Part shown: positions 16,213 through 25,112 of the stretch, one piece after another | How the letters are laid out: the number at the start of each line of letters is the position of its first letter | Numbering within the stretch: position 1 is the first letter of the stretch | NCBI GenBank assembly: GCA_016185205.1 | Contig: JACPOA010000085.1 | Coordinates: 62,001-126,000 of the forward strand | DNA length: 64,000 nucleotides | Source of the DNA: Hyphomicrobiales bacterium | Lineage (GTDB): Bacteria > Pseudomonadota > Alphaproteobacteria > Rhizobiales > Xanthobacteraceae | Direction of reading: 5' to 3' | The notes under the pieces: model-generated | Databases searched by the model: none | Seen by the model: the letters and a program-made list of their open reading frames with translations, nothing else | What the model was told of the DNA's origin: nothing | Program-made: the position numbers and the translations under genes

Positions 16213-17418
16213 TTAGCGCGTTTTCTCCTCCGGCGGCTTCACGTGCCGGAACGTGTACAGCAGCGCCACGTCATAGGCGATCTTGAGAACGCCGCACAGA
16301 ATCAGCGGCAGGCCGGAGAACGGCGTGGCCAGCAGCACGCCGGCCATGGCCGGGCTGATCGATGAGGCGAGGCTGCGCGGAACCGCAGTCACGCTGGCCG
16401 CGGCCGTGCGTTCGGCCGGCGTCACCACCGCCATGACATAAGATGTGCGTGTCGGCACGTCCATTTGCGAGAGCGCCGAGCGCAGCAGCAGCAGGCCGAG
16501 CGCCAAGTACAAATTCGGCGAGAACGCCGCCAGGATCAGAAAGATGCTGGACGGGATATGGGTAAAGACCATGGTGTTGATGAGGCCGATGCGTTTGGCC
16601 AGCCACGCCGCCACCGGATAGGAAAACGCGCTCAGCGTGCTGGCCCAGAAAAAGAACAGGCTGGCGGCCGAGAGCGACAGGTCGAAGCGCTGGAACAGCC
16701 AGAGCGCCAGCAGCGACTGCACCACGAAGCCGCCGGCGAAGGCATCGAGGCTGAACAGCGCGGCCAGTTTGTAGACCACCTTGCGCGAGGGCCCGAGCGG
16801 AGCGCTCGGGCGCGCCTCGTCCATGCGCGCATGCGGCAAACGCCGGTAGAGCAACACGCTCACCAGCCCGAGCGCGGCATAGGCGTAGAACATGAGCTTG
16901 AAGGCGCCCACTCGGTCGATGCCGGCGAGCACGATGAAATCGGGCGCCGCCGCGGCCAGGGACCCGGCCGCCATCGAGAGCGCGCCGATCAGGCTGTAGC
17001 GCGCGAAGGTGCGCGTGCGTTCCTGGTCGGGCACGCCGTGCGCCAGCATGGCGTGCTCAAGCGGTACCAGCACGCCCAGGTCGCCGGTCGACGGGTTCAC
17101 GGTGCCGGCGAAGGCAACAATCGCGATCAGCGCGAACGCATCGAAATTCGGAAAGGCAACACCGGTGCAAGCCATCAAACCCGCGCCGGCCAGAAGCAAA
17201 TTGCGCAAGTCGTGGCGCGGCGCGATGAAGCCGATCGTCAACGTCAACAAGGCGGTGCCCAGCAGCGAGGCGCTGGCGACGACGCCGATCTGCCCCGGGC
17301 TGAAACCGATTGTCGTCAGATAGGCTGGCAATATGATGATGGCGAAGCCGTCGCCGAAGCCGCGCACGCCGCGCGCGATGAAGAGCAGCAGGATGTCGAA
17401 CCGGGAGCCGTCGTTCAT
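16213..17418 (-). CDS. Major facilitator superfamily transporter
   Basis: A 401-residue integral membrane protein with about twelve hydrophobic helices in two halves joined by a cytoplasmic loop near residues 205-225 (RRLPHARMDEARPSAPLGPS). The start follows GAGGAGATAGCGC. The first helix region (FIARGVRGFGDGFAIIILPA) and the RHDLRNLL loop after helix 2-3 fit an MFS antiporter-like protein. The GTVNPSTGDLG segment in helix 4-5 is notable. Substrate unknown. It is divergent from the class II aldolase gene with a gap of about 190 bases. Confidence 0.88.
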   Translation of the reverse strand: MNDGSRFDILLLFIARGVRGFGDGFAIIILPAYLTTIGFSPGQIGVVASASLLGTALLTLTIGFIAPRHDLRNLLLAGAGLMACTGVAFPNFDAFALIAIVAFAGTVNPSTGDLGVLVPLEHAMLAHGVPDQERTRTFARYSLIGALSMAAGSLAAAAPDFIVLAGIDRVGAFKLMFYAYAALGLVSVLLYRRLPHARMDEARPSAPLGPSRKVVYKLAALFSLDAFAGGFVVQSLLALWLFQRFDLSLSAASLFFFWASTLSAFSYPVAAWLAKRIGLINTMVFTHIPSSIFLILAAFSPNLYLALGLLLLRSALSQMDVPTRTSYVMAVVTPAERTAAASVTAVPRSLASSISPAMAGVLLATPFSGLPLILCGVLKIAYDVALLYTFRHVKPPEEKTR

Positions 17419-17608
17419 GCGCTATCTCCTCGACAGGTCGAGCGATGCGCAGAGCTTGGACGGCATGCTCCGTCTGAGGGGGAGTCTGCGTCCCCGGTAC
17501 GATCATAGGCCGCCGCCGGCCGACCGCAAGCCGGCATTGGCCCGGTCCGCGGCCAAGGCTATGCTTGCCCAAAAGCGCGCCATAACAGCGCAATGCCAGG
17601 GACACGCC

Positions 17609-18400
17609 ATGAACTACGCGACCGATTTCAAGTCGATCAAGGGCGAGGTTTCGCCGCAGGAATGGCAGACCCGCCTGGAGCTCGCCGCCTGCTACCGGTT
17701 GATCGACAAATATGAAATGACCGATCTCATCTACAACCACATCACCGCGCGCATTCCCGGCTCACCCGACCATCTGCTCATCAACCTCTACGGTCTGCTC
17801 TACAAGGAAATCACGGCCTCGAGCCTGGTGAAGATCAGCGTGGAGGGCGACATCCTCTGGAAGCCCGAGACCTCCTACGACATCAACAAGTCGGGCTATG
17901 TGATCCACGGCGCCATCCACAAGGCGCGGCCCGACGTCGCCTGCGTGCTGCACACCCATACCCGCGCCGGCATGGCGGTGGCGGCGATGGCGTGCGGGCT
18001 GCTGCCGATGTCGCAGACTTCGATCCGCTTCGTCGGCCATATCGGCTATCACGACTATGAGGGGCCGGCGGTCGAACTCGACGAGCGCGAACGGCTGGTG
18101 CGCGATCTGGGGGCCCACGACGCCATGATCATGCGCAATCACGGCCTGCTTACCTGCGGCGCGACCATCCAGCAGGCGTTCAACACCATGTATCAATTGG
18201 AACTGTCCTGCCGCTCGCAGGTCGACGCCATGGCGGCGCGCATCGAGCTCAGCATGCCGGGCGAGAACGTGCTGGCGCACACCGCGCATCTCTATCAGCC
18301 GGGCACGCGGCGGCCCTATGGCGTGCTGGAATGGCCGGCCATGCTGCGCCTGCTTGAGGCCGAGCAGAAGAACACGGATTATCCGCCGTATTGGCATTGA
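17609..18400 (+). CDS. Class II aldolase/adducin family protein
   Basis: A 263-residue protein started at the ATG at 17609 after CAGGGA. Family motifs: YNHITARIPGSPDHLLIN, the zinc-site VLHTHTRAGMAV, and MIMRNHGLLTCGATIQQAF. Members include fuculose-phosphate and ribulose-phosphate aldolases/epimerases and many with unknown substrates in aromatic or sugar-acid catabolism. The long form here, without a phosphate-binding signature I can identify, fits the second group. The gene is followed 28 bases later by a Bug receptor, then by a convergent ketopantoate reductase-type gene, suggesting a small carboxylic-acid uptake and catabolism unit. Confidence 0.88.
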   Translation: MNYATDFKSIKGEVSPQEWQTRLELAACYRLIDKYEMTDLIYNHITARIPGSPDHLLINLYGLLYKEITASSLVKISVEGDILWKPETSYDINKSGYVIHGAIHKARPDVACVLHTHTRAGMAVAAMACGLLPMSQTSIRFVGHIGYHDYEGPAVELDERERLVRDLGAHDAMIMRNHGLLTCGATIQQAFNTMYQLELSCRSQVDAMAARIELSMPGENVLAHTAHLYQPGTRRPYGVLEWPAMLRLLEAEQKNTDYPPYWH

Positions 18401-18428
18401 ACGGATTGCAATTATGGGGAGCCAGACC

Positions 18429-19400
18429 ATGTCGAATCTGCTGTCGCGATTGACCAAGGCCGCGGCTGTGCTGCTGGCGCTCACCTCGGCGGCGGCCGCC
18501 GCCGACGATTATCCGAACCGGCCGGTGCGGCTGATCATTCCGTTCCCGCCCGGCGGCAGCAACGACGTCGTCGGCCGGTTGGTGGCCCAACAGCTCAGCG
18601 TCAAACTGGGCCAGCAGGTATTCGTCGACAATCGTGGCGGCGCCGGCGGCACGATCGGCACCGAGGCCTGCGCCACGGCGGCGCCGGACGGCTACACGCT
18701 CTGCATCATATCGATCGCGCACGCGGTCAATCCGTCGCTGCACAAGCTCAATTACGATCCGATCAAATCCTTCACTCCGATTTCGATCTTCGCCACCGGG
18801 CCGAACGTGCTGGTCATCCACCCGAGTCTGCCGGTCGCCTCGGTGAAGGAACTGATCGCGTTGGCCAAGCAGAAACCGGGAGAGCTCAATTACGCTTCCG
18901 CCGGCGTCGGCAGCTTCCAGAATCTCGGCGGCGAATTGTTCAAGCTCATGGCCGGCGTCAACATCGTGCACATCCCGTACAAGGGCGGCGGGCCGGCGAT
19001 GCAGGACGTGATCAGCGGGCATGTGAAGATCATGTTCTCGTCGCTGGTGCAGACCACGCCCTTCATCCAATCCGGTCAGCTCAAGGCGTTGGGCACCGGC
19101 GGCGCCAAGCGCAGTCCGGTCCTGCCGGACGTGCCGACCATCGCGGAAGCCGGCGTGCCCGGCTACGTGGCGGATAACTGGTGGGGCATTGCCGCGCCCG
19201 CCGGCCTGCCCGCGCCGATGGTCGAGAAACTTTACGCGGCGGCCCAGGCCTCGCTGCAGGCACCCGAACTGCGTGCGACGTTCGCGCGCGAGGGCGCATC
19301 GACCGTCGTGATGAGCACGGTCGAATTCACCGACTACATCAAAAAAGAAATCGACAAATGGAGCCGCGTCACCAAGGAAGCCAAGATGGCGGTCCAATAG
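18429..19400 (+). CDS. Tripartite tricarboxylate transporter (Bug-type) substrate-binding protein
   Basis: A 323-residue periplasmic receptor. I take the ATG at 18429, seven bases after GGGGAG. Signal peptide: MSNLLSRLTKAAAVLLALTS, cleaved near AAADD. Landmarks: PVRLIIPFPPGGSNDVVGR, VDNRGGAGGTIGT, PDGYTLC, IPYKGGGPAMQDVISG and PDVPTIAEAGV. It is in an apparent operon with the class II aldolase gene 28 bases upstream, which may indicate that the ligand is a substrate of that pathway. No TctAB genes nearby. Confidence 0.92.
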   Translation: MSNLLSRLTKAAAVLLALTSAAAAADDYPNRPVRLIIPFPPGGSNDVVGRLVAQQLSVKLGQQVFVDNRGGAGGTIGTEACATAAPDGYTLCIISIAHAVNPSLHKLNYDPIKSFTPISIFATGPNVLVIHPSLPVASVKELIALAKQKPGELNYASAGVGSFQNLGGELFKLMAGVNIVHIPYKGGGPAMQDVISGHVKIMFSSLVQTTPFIQSGQLKALGTGGAKRSPVLPDVPTIAEAGVPGYVADNWWGIAAPAGLPAPMVEKLYAAAQASLQAPELRATFAREGASTVVMSTVEFTDYIKKEIDKWSRVTKEAKMAVQ

Positions 19401-19412
19401 CGCCGACGCGCG

Positions 19413-20339
19413 TCAGCGCGGCGTGCCTAAGCGGTGCAGCTTGAGCACGGTGTAGATCGTGTCGCTCGCCGGCGTCGGGATGCCGAGCGCGCTACCGAAC
19501 TCGCGCACCTTGCCGGCCAGCCAGTCGAGTTCGAGCCGGTTGCCACGCTCGAGATCGTGCGCCATCGAAGCCTTCATGCCGGGCTCGACCTTGTTGAGCA
19601 CGAAATCCATGCGACTTTCGATGTAGCCGGGATCGAGCGCCACGCCCTTGGCCTTGCCGATGGCGAAGGCCTCCTGCATCAGCTGGCGAAAGAAAGCGCG
19701 CAGCTCGGGGTCGGCGACGATCGGGCCGATGCTCGAGCGCAAGGCCGAGGTCGCGCCCGCCATGGCGGTGAGGAAGATGAATTTCTGCCAGCGCTCGCGC
19801 TCGATATCGTCGGCGATGGCGACGTCGATCTTGGCGGCCTTGCCGGCGTCGGCGAAGGCCTGCAGCGTCGCGTCGGCGCGCTTGTCGGCGCGGCCGAAGC
19901 GCATCATGGCGAAGCTGCTGGTGTGCTTGATGACGCCGGGCGTATCGATCACGGTGGCGATGGCGGCGATGCCGCCGACGGTCTGATCGGCGCCCAGAAT
20001 CGGCGCGATGCGCTCGACGCTGTCGACGCCGTTCTGCAAGGTGATGAGGCGGCTGTGCGGCCCGATGAGCGGGCGCGCCTGCTCGGCCGCCTTCTCGGTA
20101 TCCCAGAGTTTCACGGCAAACAGCACGATATCGACCGGGCCGACCTTGGTCGGATCGTCGGTGACGTTGACGTTGCGTAGATGCAGGTCGCCGTGCACGC
20201 TCTCGACCTTGAGGCCGTTCTTTTCGATGGCCGCGCGATGGGCGCCGCGCGCGATGAAGAACACATCGTGCCCGGCCGCCGCCATGCGCGCGCCGAAATA
20301 GCCGCCGACCGCGCCCGCCGCCATTGCCGCAATTTTCAT
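19413..20339 (-). CDS. Ketopantoate reductase (ApbA/PanE) family dehydrogenase
   Basis: A 308-residue NADPH-dependent dehydrogenase. The Rossmann motif is at the very N-terminus (AAGAVGGYFGARMAAAGHDV), followed by VKLWDTEKAAEQ and TLQNGVDSVE typical of ApbA/PanE, and a C-terminal helical domain with KPS-like region MKASMAHDLERGNRLELDWL. True PanE makes pantoate for coenzyme A, but genomes of this group contain several paralogues acting on other 2-oxo acids. Position beside an aldolase and a Bug receptor suggests one of those, so I give no symbol. GAAGGAGCGAG precedes the start. Confidence 0.88.
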   Translation of the reverse strand: MKIAAMAAGAVGGYFGARMAAAGHDVFFIARGAHRAAIEKNGLKVESVHGDLHLRNVNVTDDPTKVGPVDIVLFAVKLWDTEKAAEQARPLIGPHSRLITLQNGVDSVERIAPILGADQTVGGIAAIATVIDTPGVIKHTSSFAMMRFGRADKRADATLQAFADAGKAAKIDVAIADDIERERWQKFIFLTAMAGATSALRSSIGPIVADPELRAFFRQLMQEAFAIGKAKGVALDPGYIESRMDFVLNKVEPGMKASMAHDLERGNRLELDWLAGKVREFGSALGIPTPASDTIYTVLKLHRLGTPR

Positions 20340-20428
20340 TGTCTCGCTCCTTCAGAAGGGGAGCAAGTTATAGCCTTCCTATGGGCGGCCAACCAACTGG
20401 CATGTCCGCAATCGATCCTGCTGCCGAG

Positions 20429-20761
20429 CTAGCAACGCGTGATGGTGATCTGCCGCGTTCCGCCTTGTTCCGATGCGACAGTCACGACCTGCCGATCATA
20501 CCGGCAGCTGCGCGACTCGCTCACAAATCCGATTGGCTGAGGCAGGGCGTAAGTAACGTAAGGGTCGTAAGGCGGAAGTATCACGTAGCCGCCATAGTGC
20601 GGGAACCGGTGGCGTGCCAAATGACGTGCCGAATGATGGTGGGCCGGAAAATGCAAGCCGCGCGCGCCGCTTGCACGCGCCTGTGCCACATCCGACGGTG
20701 CAAGCAGCATCATCGCCAGGACCGAGGCGACCACGGCCGTCGCGCCATGCATCATTTTCAT
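20429..20761 (-). CDS. Small secreted His-rich protein
   Basis: A 110-residue product. A signal peptide (MHGATAVVASVLAMMLLAPS, cleaved near AQA) is followed by a His/Arg/Ala segment (PAHHHSARHLARHRFPHYGG) and Tyr/Pro-rich sequence (YVILPPYDPYVTYALPQPIG). Two cysteines occur in the C-terminal part (SRSCRYDRQ and the terminal Cys of TITRC). The His-rich patch could bind metal, which is inference. It belongs to the same class of short rhizobial secreted proteins as 354-671. No family recognised. Confidence 0.65.
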   Translation of the reverse strand: MKMMHGATAVVASVLAMMLLAPSDVAQARASGARGLHFPAHHHSARHLARHRFPHYGGYVILPPYDPYVTYALPQPIGFVSESRSCRYDRQVVTVASEQGGTRQITITRC

Positions 20762-20891
20762 GAGGCGCTCCCCTGTCGCGTCCCGTTATTGCGCGCCTAT
20801 CCTAACGGGAAAACCGACGATGTCACGGCCCGGACGCGCGGCACGGCTGCGGCGAATGTTTGGCGCGAACACAGGGCGATGACCGGCTCTC

Positions 20892-20922
20892 AAAAAAATT
20901 GCCCGGCACGATGGCCGGGCAA
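20892..20922 (-). terminator. Rho-independent terminator of the L,D-transpeptidase gene
   Basis: Stem TTGCCCGGC (20899-20907) with GCCGGGCAA (20914-20922), followed on the minus strand by a run of seven T (20892-20898). It lies 39 bases beyond the stop of the L,D-transpeptidase gene. Confidence 0.88.
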
Positions 20923-20960
20923 GTTTGGGGAGGTTCAGAAGGAAACTTGGAAAGGTCGGA

Positions 20961-21677
20961 TCAGCGGATGCTGGCCCAAGTGCGCTGCGCTTTGCTCTGC
21001 GGGGCCGGCGCATAGGACGAACTCATCGCACGCGCCTGCGCGACCTGCGCCGGGCTGGTCTGCGGCAGCACCACCACCTTGGCGCCGAGCTGCACGCGAT
21101 TGTAGAGATCGGTGACATCCTCGTTGGTGAGGCGGATGCAGCCGCTCGACACCTGCTTGCCGATGGTCGCCGGATTGTTGGTGCCGTGGATGCGATATTC
21201 GCTGCTGCCGAGATACATGGCGCGCGCGCCGAGCGGATTGCCCGGGCCGCCGGCGGTCATGCGCGGCAGATAGGGCTGGCGCGCGATCATGTCAGACGGC
21301 GGATACCAGTCCGGCCATTCCGCCTTGCGCGCGACTTGCTGGACGCCCGACCAGGTGAAGCCTTGGCGGCCGACGCCGATGCCGTAGCGGATCGCCTTGC
21401 CGCCGCCGAGCACGTAATAGAGCACGGTATTCGGGGTATCGATCACGATGGTGCCGGGCGCCTCGTTGGTGGCGTAGGCGACCACCTGGCGCTGCAGGCG
21501 CGGATCGAGCTGCGCATCGGCATTATCTTGCTCGGCCGGCAGGGCTTCGTATCGCGGCGCTATCTGGCTCTGCGCGGGGGCGTTGAGAAAGGCGAACAGC
21601 GACTGGGCCTGCGCGGCGCTGCACGACAAAGCGGCGGCGGCGATCAGCGCGGCGGTGGTGACGGACTTGATGAACAT
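20961..21677 (-). CDS. L,D-transpeptidase (YkuD domain)
   Basis: A 238-residue secreted enzyme started at the ATG at 21677 after GGGAGG. Signal peptide: VTTAALIAAAALSCSAAQAQ. The YkuD domain spans about residues 73-215: VLYYVLGGGKAIRYGIGVGR, WPDWYPP, and the catalytic block RIHGTNNPATIGKQ, SSGCIRLTNED with His164 and Cys180. Such enzymes form 3-3 peptidoglycan cross-links or attach proteins to peptidoglycan. A strong terminator follows, so the gene is a single unit. Confidence 0.95.
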   Translation of the reverse strand: MFIKSVTTAALIAAAALSCSAAQAQSLFAFLNAPAQSQIAPRYEALPAEQDNADAQLDPRLQRQVVAYATNEAPGTIVIDTPNTVLYYVLGGGKAIRYGIGVGRQGFTWSGVQQVARKAEWPDWYPPSDMIARQPYLPRMTAGGPGNPLGARAMYLGSSEYRIHGTNNPATIGKQVSSGCIRLTNEDVTDLYNRVQLGAKVVVLPQTSPAQVAQARAMSSSYAPAPQSKAQRTWASIR

Positions 21678-21819
21678 GGCAGCCTCCCGACGAAATTCCT
21701 CACGCTCATTCGTCGAGGCAAGCATCCGGGAGGTTCAATGGTTCCGGTTCACAGTTGCTCATATGTTCGCGATTGGGTGGAACCAAAGCGGCGCAGTCTA
21801 TTCAGGGCCTTTTTGCTCG

Positions 21820-22272
21820 CTAAGCGCGCTTGTGCCAGCCCACTACCGCCTCCGGCACGCTGTCGGTGGAGGCGAAATAGGGCTTGATGTCGAGCAGCGG
21901 CGTGCCGTCCAGGCAGTCGAGACCGACTACCTTGAGCGTACATCCCTCGATCCCGACCAGCCGCACCACGCTCATGGCGATCGGGTTGGGGCGGGCGGGC
22001 GATCGCAGGGCAAAGGTGCCGTGCGGGGCCCCGTAATGCCCGGGCACCTGCAAGGTCAGGTTTCGCGGGGCTTTGTCCATCCAATACAGCAACACCAGGT
22101 GGCTGCAGGTCTCGACGTCGGTGAGGCCGGCGCGCCAGCGCGCATCGAGCTCGACCGTGCAGACCGCCTCGGATTCGCGGGCGTTTTTCGGGCAGTCCTT
22201 GCGGCTCTTCCAGGGCGTGCGGATGCGGCCGATGAAATAGACCGCGGCGTCGGGCTGCCCGGGCAGCTCGAG
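21820..22272 (-). pseudogene. trmO: trmO copy lacking its 5' end
   Basis: The frame encodes LELPGQPDAAVYFIGRIRTP ... GTFALRSPARPNPIAMSVVR ... ASTDSVPEAVVGWHKRA, that is nearly all of a TrmO/TsaA-like tRNA methyltransferase (N6-methylation of t6A37 using SAM), through to its natural end. The start is missing: similarity begins at LEL (22272) and a stop codon lies 21 bases upstream in frame. An ATG at MLLYWMDK would give only 91 residues. 21859-22272 repeats 25113-25496, so this is one arm of a duplication around the islet 22273-25112. Confidence 0.85.
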
Positions 22273-22357
22273 GCGCGCGATTTTACGCTAAGGCTTGTGA
22301 ACGCTAGCTTATGATTCAAAATTCCCCTACGCGCTTTTGCTGGTGCGCTCGTTATAT

Positions 22358-23335
22358 TTACCGGGAATGTTCCCACGGTTCAGGGATACCATTCATTGCA
22401 ATCTCATCGAGTGCACCGTCTGTCGTTAGATGAGGCGATACCAACGCAATTCTGGCGGCACATCGCGCTGCGTTAGCTTGCCGGCTCTCATGGGGGCCGA
22501 GCAGAACTATTCTGAGCGCGTCTACTTCCAGCACCAGCTTTCTGTTCCAGTCTAAAAATAGCGCACTGTTGCCCTCAAAATACTTAGCGACCAGATCAGC
22601 GATTGTCGTAACCCGACCAAGCACCATCGGACTGCCGTCTGACAACGTCACGTCCGTGCCTGCGGGAACGGCGAACATTCCGACCGCTTCGTGGAATGCT
22701 CCATCGGCAATGTTGAAGCCGAGCCACGGCACTTGCGCCTTATACTTCTTCTGCTTGTCATCGGGCATCTTTTTGAAGAATTCTTTTTTCTTCTCCTTGA
22801 TCCAATCGATCATCCCTGATGACAGGCCGAGCTTGTCTTTGGCCTTCAGCATCGCGTCGTAGCAAATCACCTCTTCCTCGTTTACGTCGCCGATGATGAA
22901 TTGCGGGGCTTTAACCTTATCGATATCTGCAGGCTTCCAACCAGCTTTTTTGAGTTGTTCGCGCTCGGCTTCCGTCAGCTCCCGTAGCCGTACTCCATTG
23001 CTCGCGTGCTGGTATTCGTGAAGCTTCGTGGCGGCAAGCCAAACAGCCGATGGCTTGTTGTCCCAGACAAAGGCCGAAGGCCCAAGAGTCGTCTTTGCCT
23101 TCGCCTCTCCCTTCGCATCAACGGGGATCGTCAGACCGCTTTGTCTTTCCTTTGGATCGAATGTGGGCTCGCTGAGTTCTTCCTTAGGCCGGTCTATTTT
23201 GAAGTATTTGTCAGCCAGCTCGATCGCCTTCTGATACAAATCTCGGGCGTCTTTGGAGGTGGAGTCCTTTACGTCCAATGCTTTTTGGATGGTACCCTCA
23301 ATCTCTTTGATTTCGGCTGCGCTCGCATCGCTCAT
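22358..23335 (-). CDS. Putative HEXXH metallopeptidase-like protein
   Basis: A 325-residue protein without a signal peptide; GAGGTGGGG precedes the start at 23335. Residues 1-50 form charged helices. His106-Glu-Tyr-Gln-His110 (AATKLHEYQHASNGVR) is an HEXXH zinc-protease motif; Glu153-155 in GDVNEEEVICYD, about 45 residues later, may give the third ligand. The region between is Lys-rich. The rest has IKEKKKEFFKKMPDDKQKKY and a C-terminal part with GRVTTIADLVAKYF. I do not recognise a family, and the second half gives no clue. GC content is lower than in flanking genes. It is the last of three islet genes on the minus strand. Confidence 0.68.
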   Translation of the reverse strand: MSDASAAEIKEIEGTIQKALDVKDSTSKDARDLYQKAIELADKYFKIDRPKEELSEPTFDPKERQSGLTIPVDAKGEAKAKTTLGPSAFVWDNKPSAVWLAATKLHEYQHASNGVRLRELTEAEREQLKKAGWKPADIDKVKAPQFIIGDVNEEEVICYDAMLKAKDKLGLSSGMIDWIKEKKKEFFKKMPDDKQKKYKAQVPWLGFNIADGAFHEAVGMFAVPAGTDVTLSDGSPMVLGRVTTIADLVAKYFEGNSALFLDWNRKLVLEVDALRIVLLGPHESRQANAARCAARIALVSPHLTTDGALDEIAMNGIPEPWEHSR

Positions 23336-23353
23336 CGCCCCACCTCGTGAACG

Positions 23354-23683
23354 CTAAGCTTGGCATTCGCACTTGCCGCTGCTCGTTACCTCAGCCTTGT
23401 ACTTGACTGGATTCGAGTCAGGAATCTTGGCAGGAGGCTTCGCGAGAACCGATTCTGTCTCAGTATATTCGCAGGGCACGCTGCTCTCACCGCCCTTGTC
23501 ACACTTTCCGTGACATAGCTTGCCGGCGAATGTGCGTGCATTCTCGGCGGCTTTCGATACTGCCTCCTCGGGACTGCTGCCTTCACCTTCGGCAGTAACT
23601 TTCACGCTTGGTGGTCCACACCTCTCGTTTGGCTTGAGCCTCACTCCGGGGGCATCCGACCGCCGCTGACGTTTTGAAGCCAT
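23354..23683 (-). CDS. Small cytoplasmic Cys-rich protein
   Basis: About 109 residues from the ATG at 23683, four bases after GGGAGGCA. A basic N-terminus (MASKRQRRSDAPGVRLKPNE) leads to a charged helix (SSPEEAVSKAAENARTFAGK) and six cysteines in all: one in NERCGPP, two in LCHGKCDKGG, one in VPCEYTE and two in the terminal KCECQA. No signal peptide. The cysteines could bind a metal or form disulphides. It begins 73 bases after the stop of the repeat-containing protein 23757-24884 and ends 18 bases before the HEXXH gene, so the three probably form one transcript. Not recognised. Confidence 0.6.
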   Translation of the reverse strand: MASKRQRRSDAPGVRLKPNERCGPPSVKVTAEGEGSSPEEAVSKAAENARTFAGKLCHGKCDKGGESSVPCEYTETESVLAKPPAKIPDSNPVKYKAEVTSSGKCECQA

Positions 23684-23756
23684 TTCTGCCTCCCTGGTGG
23701 GCCTTCTCCTCTGCATTTGAGTGGCGGACCGCTCGCCGGACGTATGCACGGTCGTG

Positions 23757-24884
23757 TTATGGCAACGCGAACGGTACGCCGAACGTGATCAATGCGCTGT
23801 AGTCTATGGTCCGCCCGGTGCTGCCTGTTTCGGTGAAGCCGAACGCAGGCGAGCGGAGACTGATCGACTGCGAGGGGAAGAAGCGCGCGCGGCCTTCGAC
23901 GCCCACTTTGAGTGGATTGCCGGCGATACAATCGGGGCAAACGAATGTCGATAGGCCGGCGCTTACTCCAAGGCCCGTCTGCCACGTCGTCTCGCTAATC
24001 GAAGGAACGCCGCCGACGAAGAAGCTCTGGTTGCTGGTCAGCGTAAGATCAAGCTGGCGGAAGGTCGGTCCAATACCGGCGGAAACGAACCAGCGTTGGG
24101 TCTGTGGATCATACACAGCCAGCGGGTCGAGCGGCACCTCACCCTTGAACAGTACGTCGATGATGACGTTGGTGGAGGCATGCAGATCGACATCGCCGCC
24201 GGGTCCATGGCGATTGATCTGAAACAGCGTATTGCTTGATCCGCTACACACGTTGACATCGAGCCCGACGCGCGCAGGTCCTACGGCAAAACCTGGATAG
24301 AACGTCGCGCCGCCGCAGAGCTGTCCCGTTGTATGCGACCAGTCACCACTGAAAGGTGCTTGTCCGCCAGTGCTGTCATACGTGCTCGTGCCCGACGATC
24401 CTCCAAGGCCGGCAGAAATCTTCGGTTCAATCACCATGCCCACTTGCGGAGCGGTTGGCGCCGTGGTCGCGGCGCGCGGAGGGCAGGCTTCTCGAGCGAA
24501 GTTTCGTCCCGTCTCGGGATCATAGGCGTGGTTTCGATCCATGCCGCGTATCACGCGCCCGCCGATGCTTGGCCAATCCGCGACGCGTTGCCCTGTCTTG
24601 GTGTCGATCCAATCGCCGCAGGCATTCCGAGCAAAGTTTCGCCCCGTTTCGGGATCATAGGCGTGGTTTCGATCCATGCCGCGTATCACGCGCCCGCCGA
24701 TGCTTGGCCAATCCGCGACGCGTTGCCCAGTTTTAGTATCTATCCAATCGGCAAATGCGGTTTGACCGAAACTGGCGACGACGATCATTACCGTCGCGGC
24801 CAGCATGCAGTTTGTTGAAATGCGACGGGCTGTACCGACGGCCCCAAACGCGCCCAGGCACGTGCAAATGAACTGACGCCACAT
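23757..24884 (-). CDS. Secreted protein with two 45-residue tandem repeats and beta-barrel-like C-terminus
   Basis: A 375-residue protein started at the ATG at 24884 (MWRQFICTCL) after a run of seven G; the frame is open further into the trmO fragment, but that is chance continuity. The signal segment is MLAATVMIVVASFGQTAFA (27-45). Residues 46-90 and 91-135 are nearly identical repeats, each with DWIDTKTGQRVADWPSIGG and MDRNHAYDPETGRNFAR. The remaining 240 residues are Gly/Ser/Thr-rich with alternating strands (VRRL-free, e.g. QLDLTLTSNQSFFVGG, GLGVSAGLSTFVCPDCIAGN) and end in TIDYSALITFGVPFALP, like an outer-membrane barrel. Function unknown. Confidence 0.65.
   Translation of the reverse strand: MWRQFICTCLGAFGAVGTARRISTNCMLAATVMIVVASFGQTAFADWIDTKTGQRVADWPSIGGRVIRGMDRNHAYDPETGRNFARNACGDWIDTKTGQRVADWPSIGGRVIRGMDRNHAYDPETGRNFAREACPPRAATTAPTAPQVGMVIEPKISAGLGGSSGTSTYDSTGGQAPFSGDWSHTTGQLCGGATFYPGFAVGPARVGLDVNVCSGSSNTLFQINRHGPGGDVDLHASTNVIIDVLFKGEVPLDPLAVYDPQTQRWFVSAGIGPTFRQLDLTLTSNQSFFVGGVPSISETTWQTGLGVSAGLSTFVCPDCIAGNPLKVGVEGRARFFPSQSISLRSPAFGFTETGSTGRTIDYSALITFGVPFALP
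24480..24749. repeat. Tandem repeat, two units of 135 bp
   Basis: Units 24615-24749 and 24480-24614 differ at a few positions only, mainly at their ends, and encode 45 residues each in frame inside the gene 23757-24884. The near-identity at DNA level shows that the duplication is recent. Confidence 0.88.
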
Positions 24885-25112
24885 GGCCATTCCCCCCCAA
24901 ACAACACCACACCACAGCGCACTCACGCTCGGGCGCCAAAACGCCACCGCGATTTTCTGCGCCCAATTTGCATAGTAAATGCCCGGCGGATATCGTTTGC
25001 AATAGGGATACGCGACGCCCCAGGATGCTCCCGCACCCACAACTACCTCCGACGATTGTTGGTGGGACTGGTTTATCACGTTGACTTCGGCAAAATCGCA
25101 CCAACTCGACAA
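24885..25112. other. Upstream region of the islet operon
   Basis: No gene is supported. The stretch is lower in GC and probably contains the promoter of the three minus-strand islet genes. Its right boundary is the end of trmO similarity at 25113. Confidence 0.5.

Noticed and set aside
16465-17508. 347-residue plus-strand open frame
   Set aside because: Antisense to the MFS transporter gene; composition is Gln/Arg/Glu-rich from reversed codons and nothing matches a protein family.
24480-24749. CRISPR-like array
   Set aside because: Only two long units with no spacers, in frame within a coding gene; this is a coding tandem repeat.
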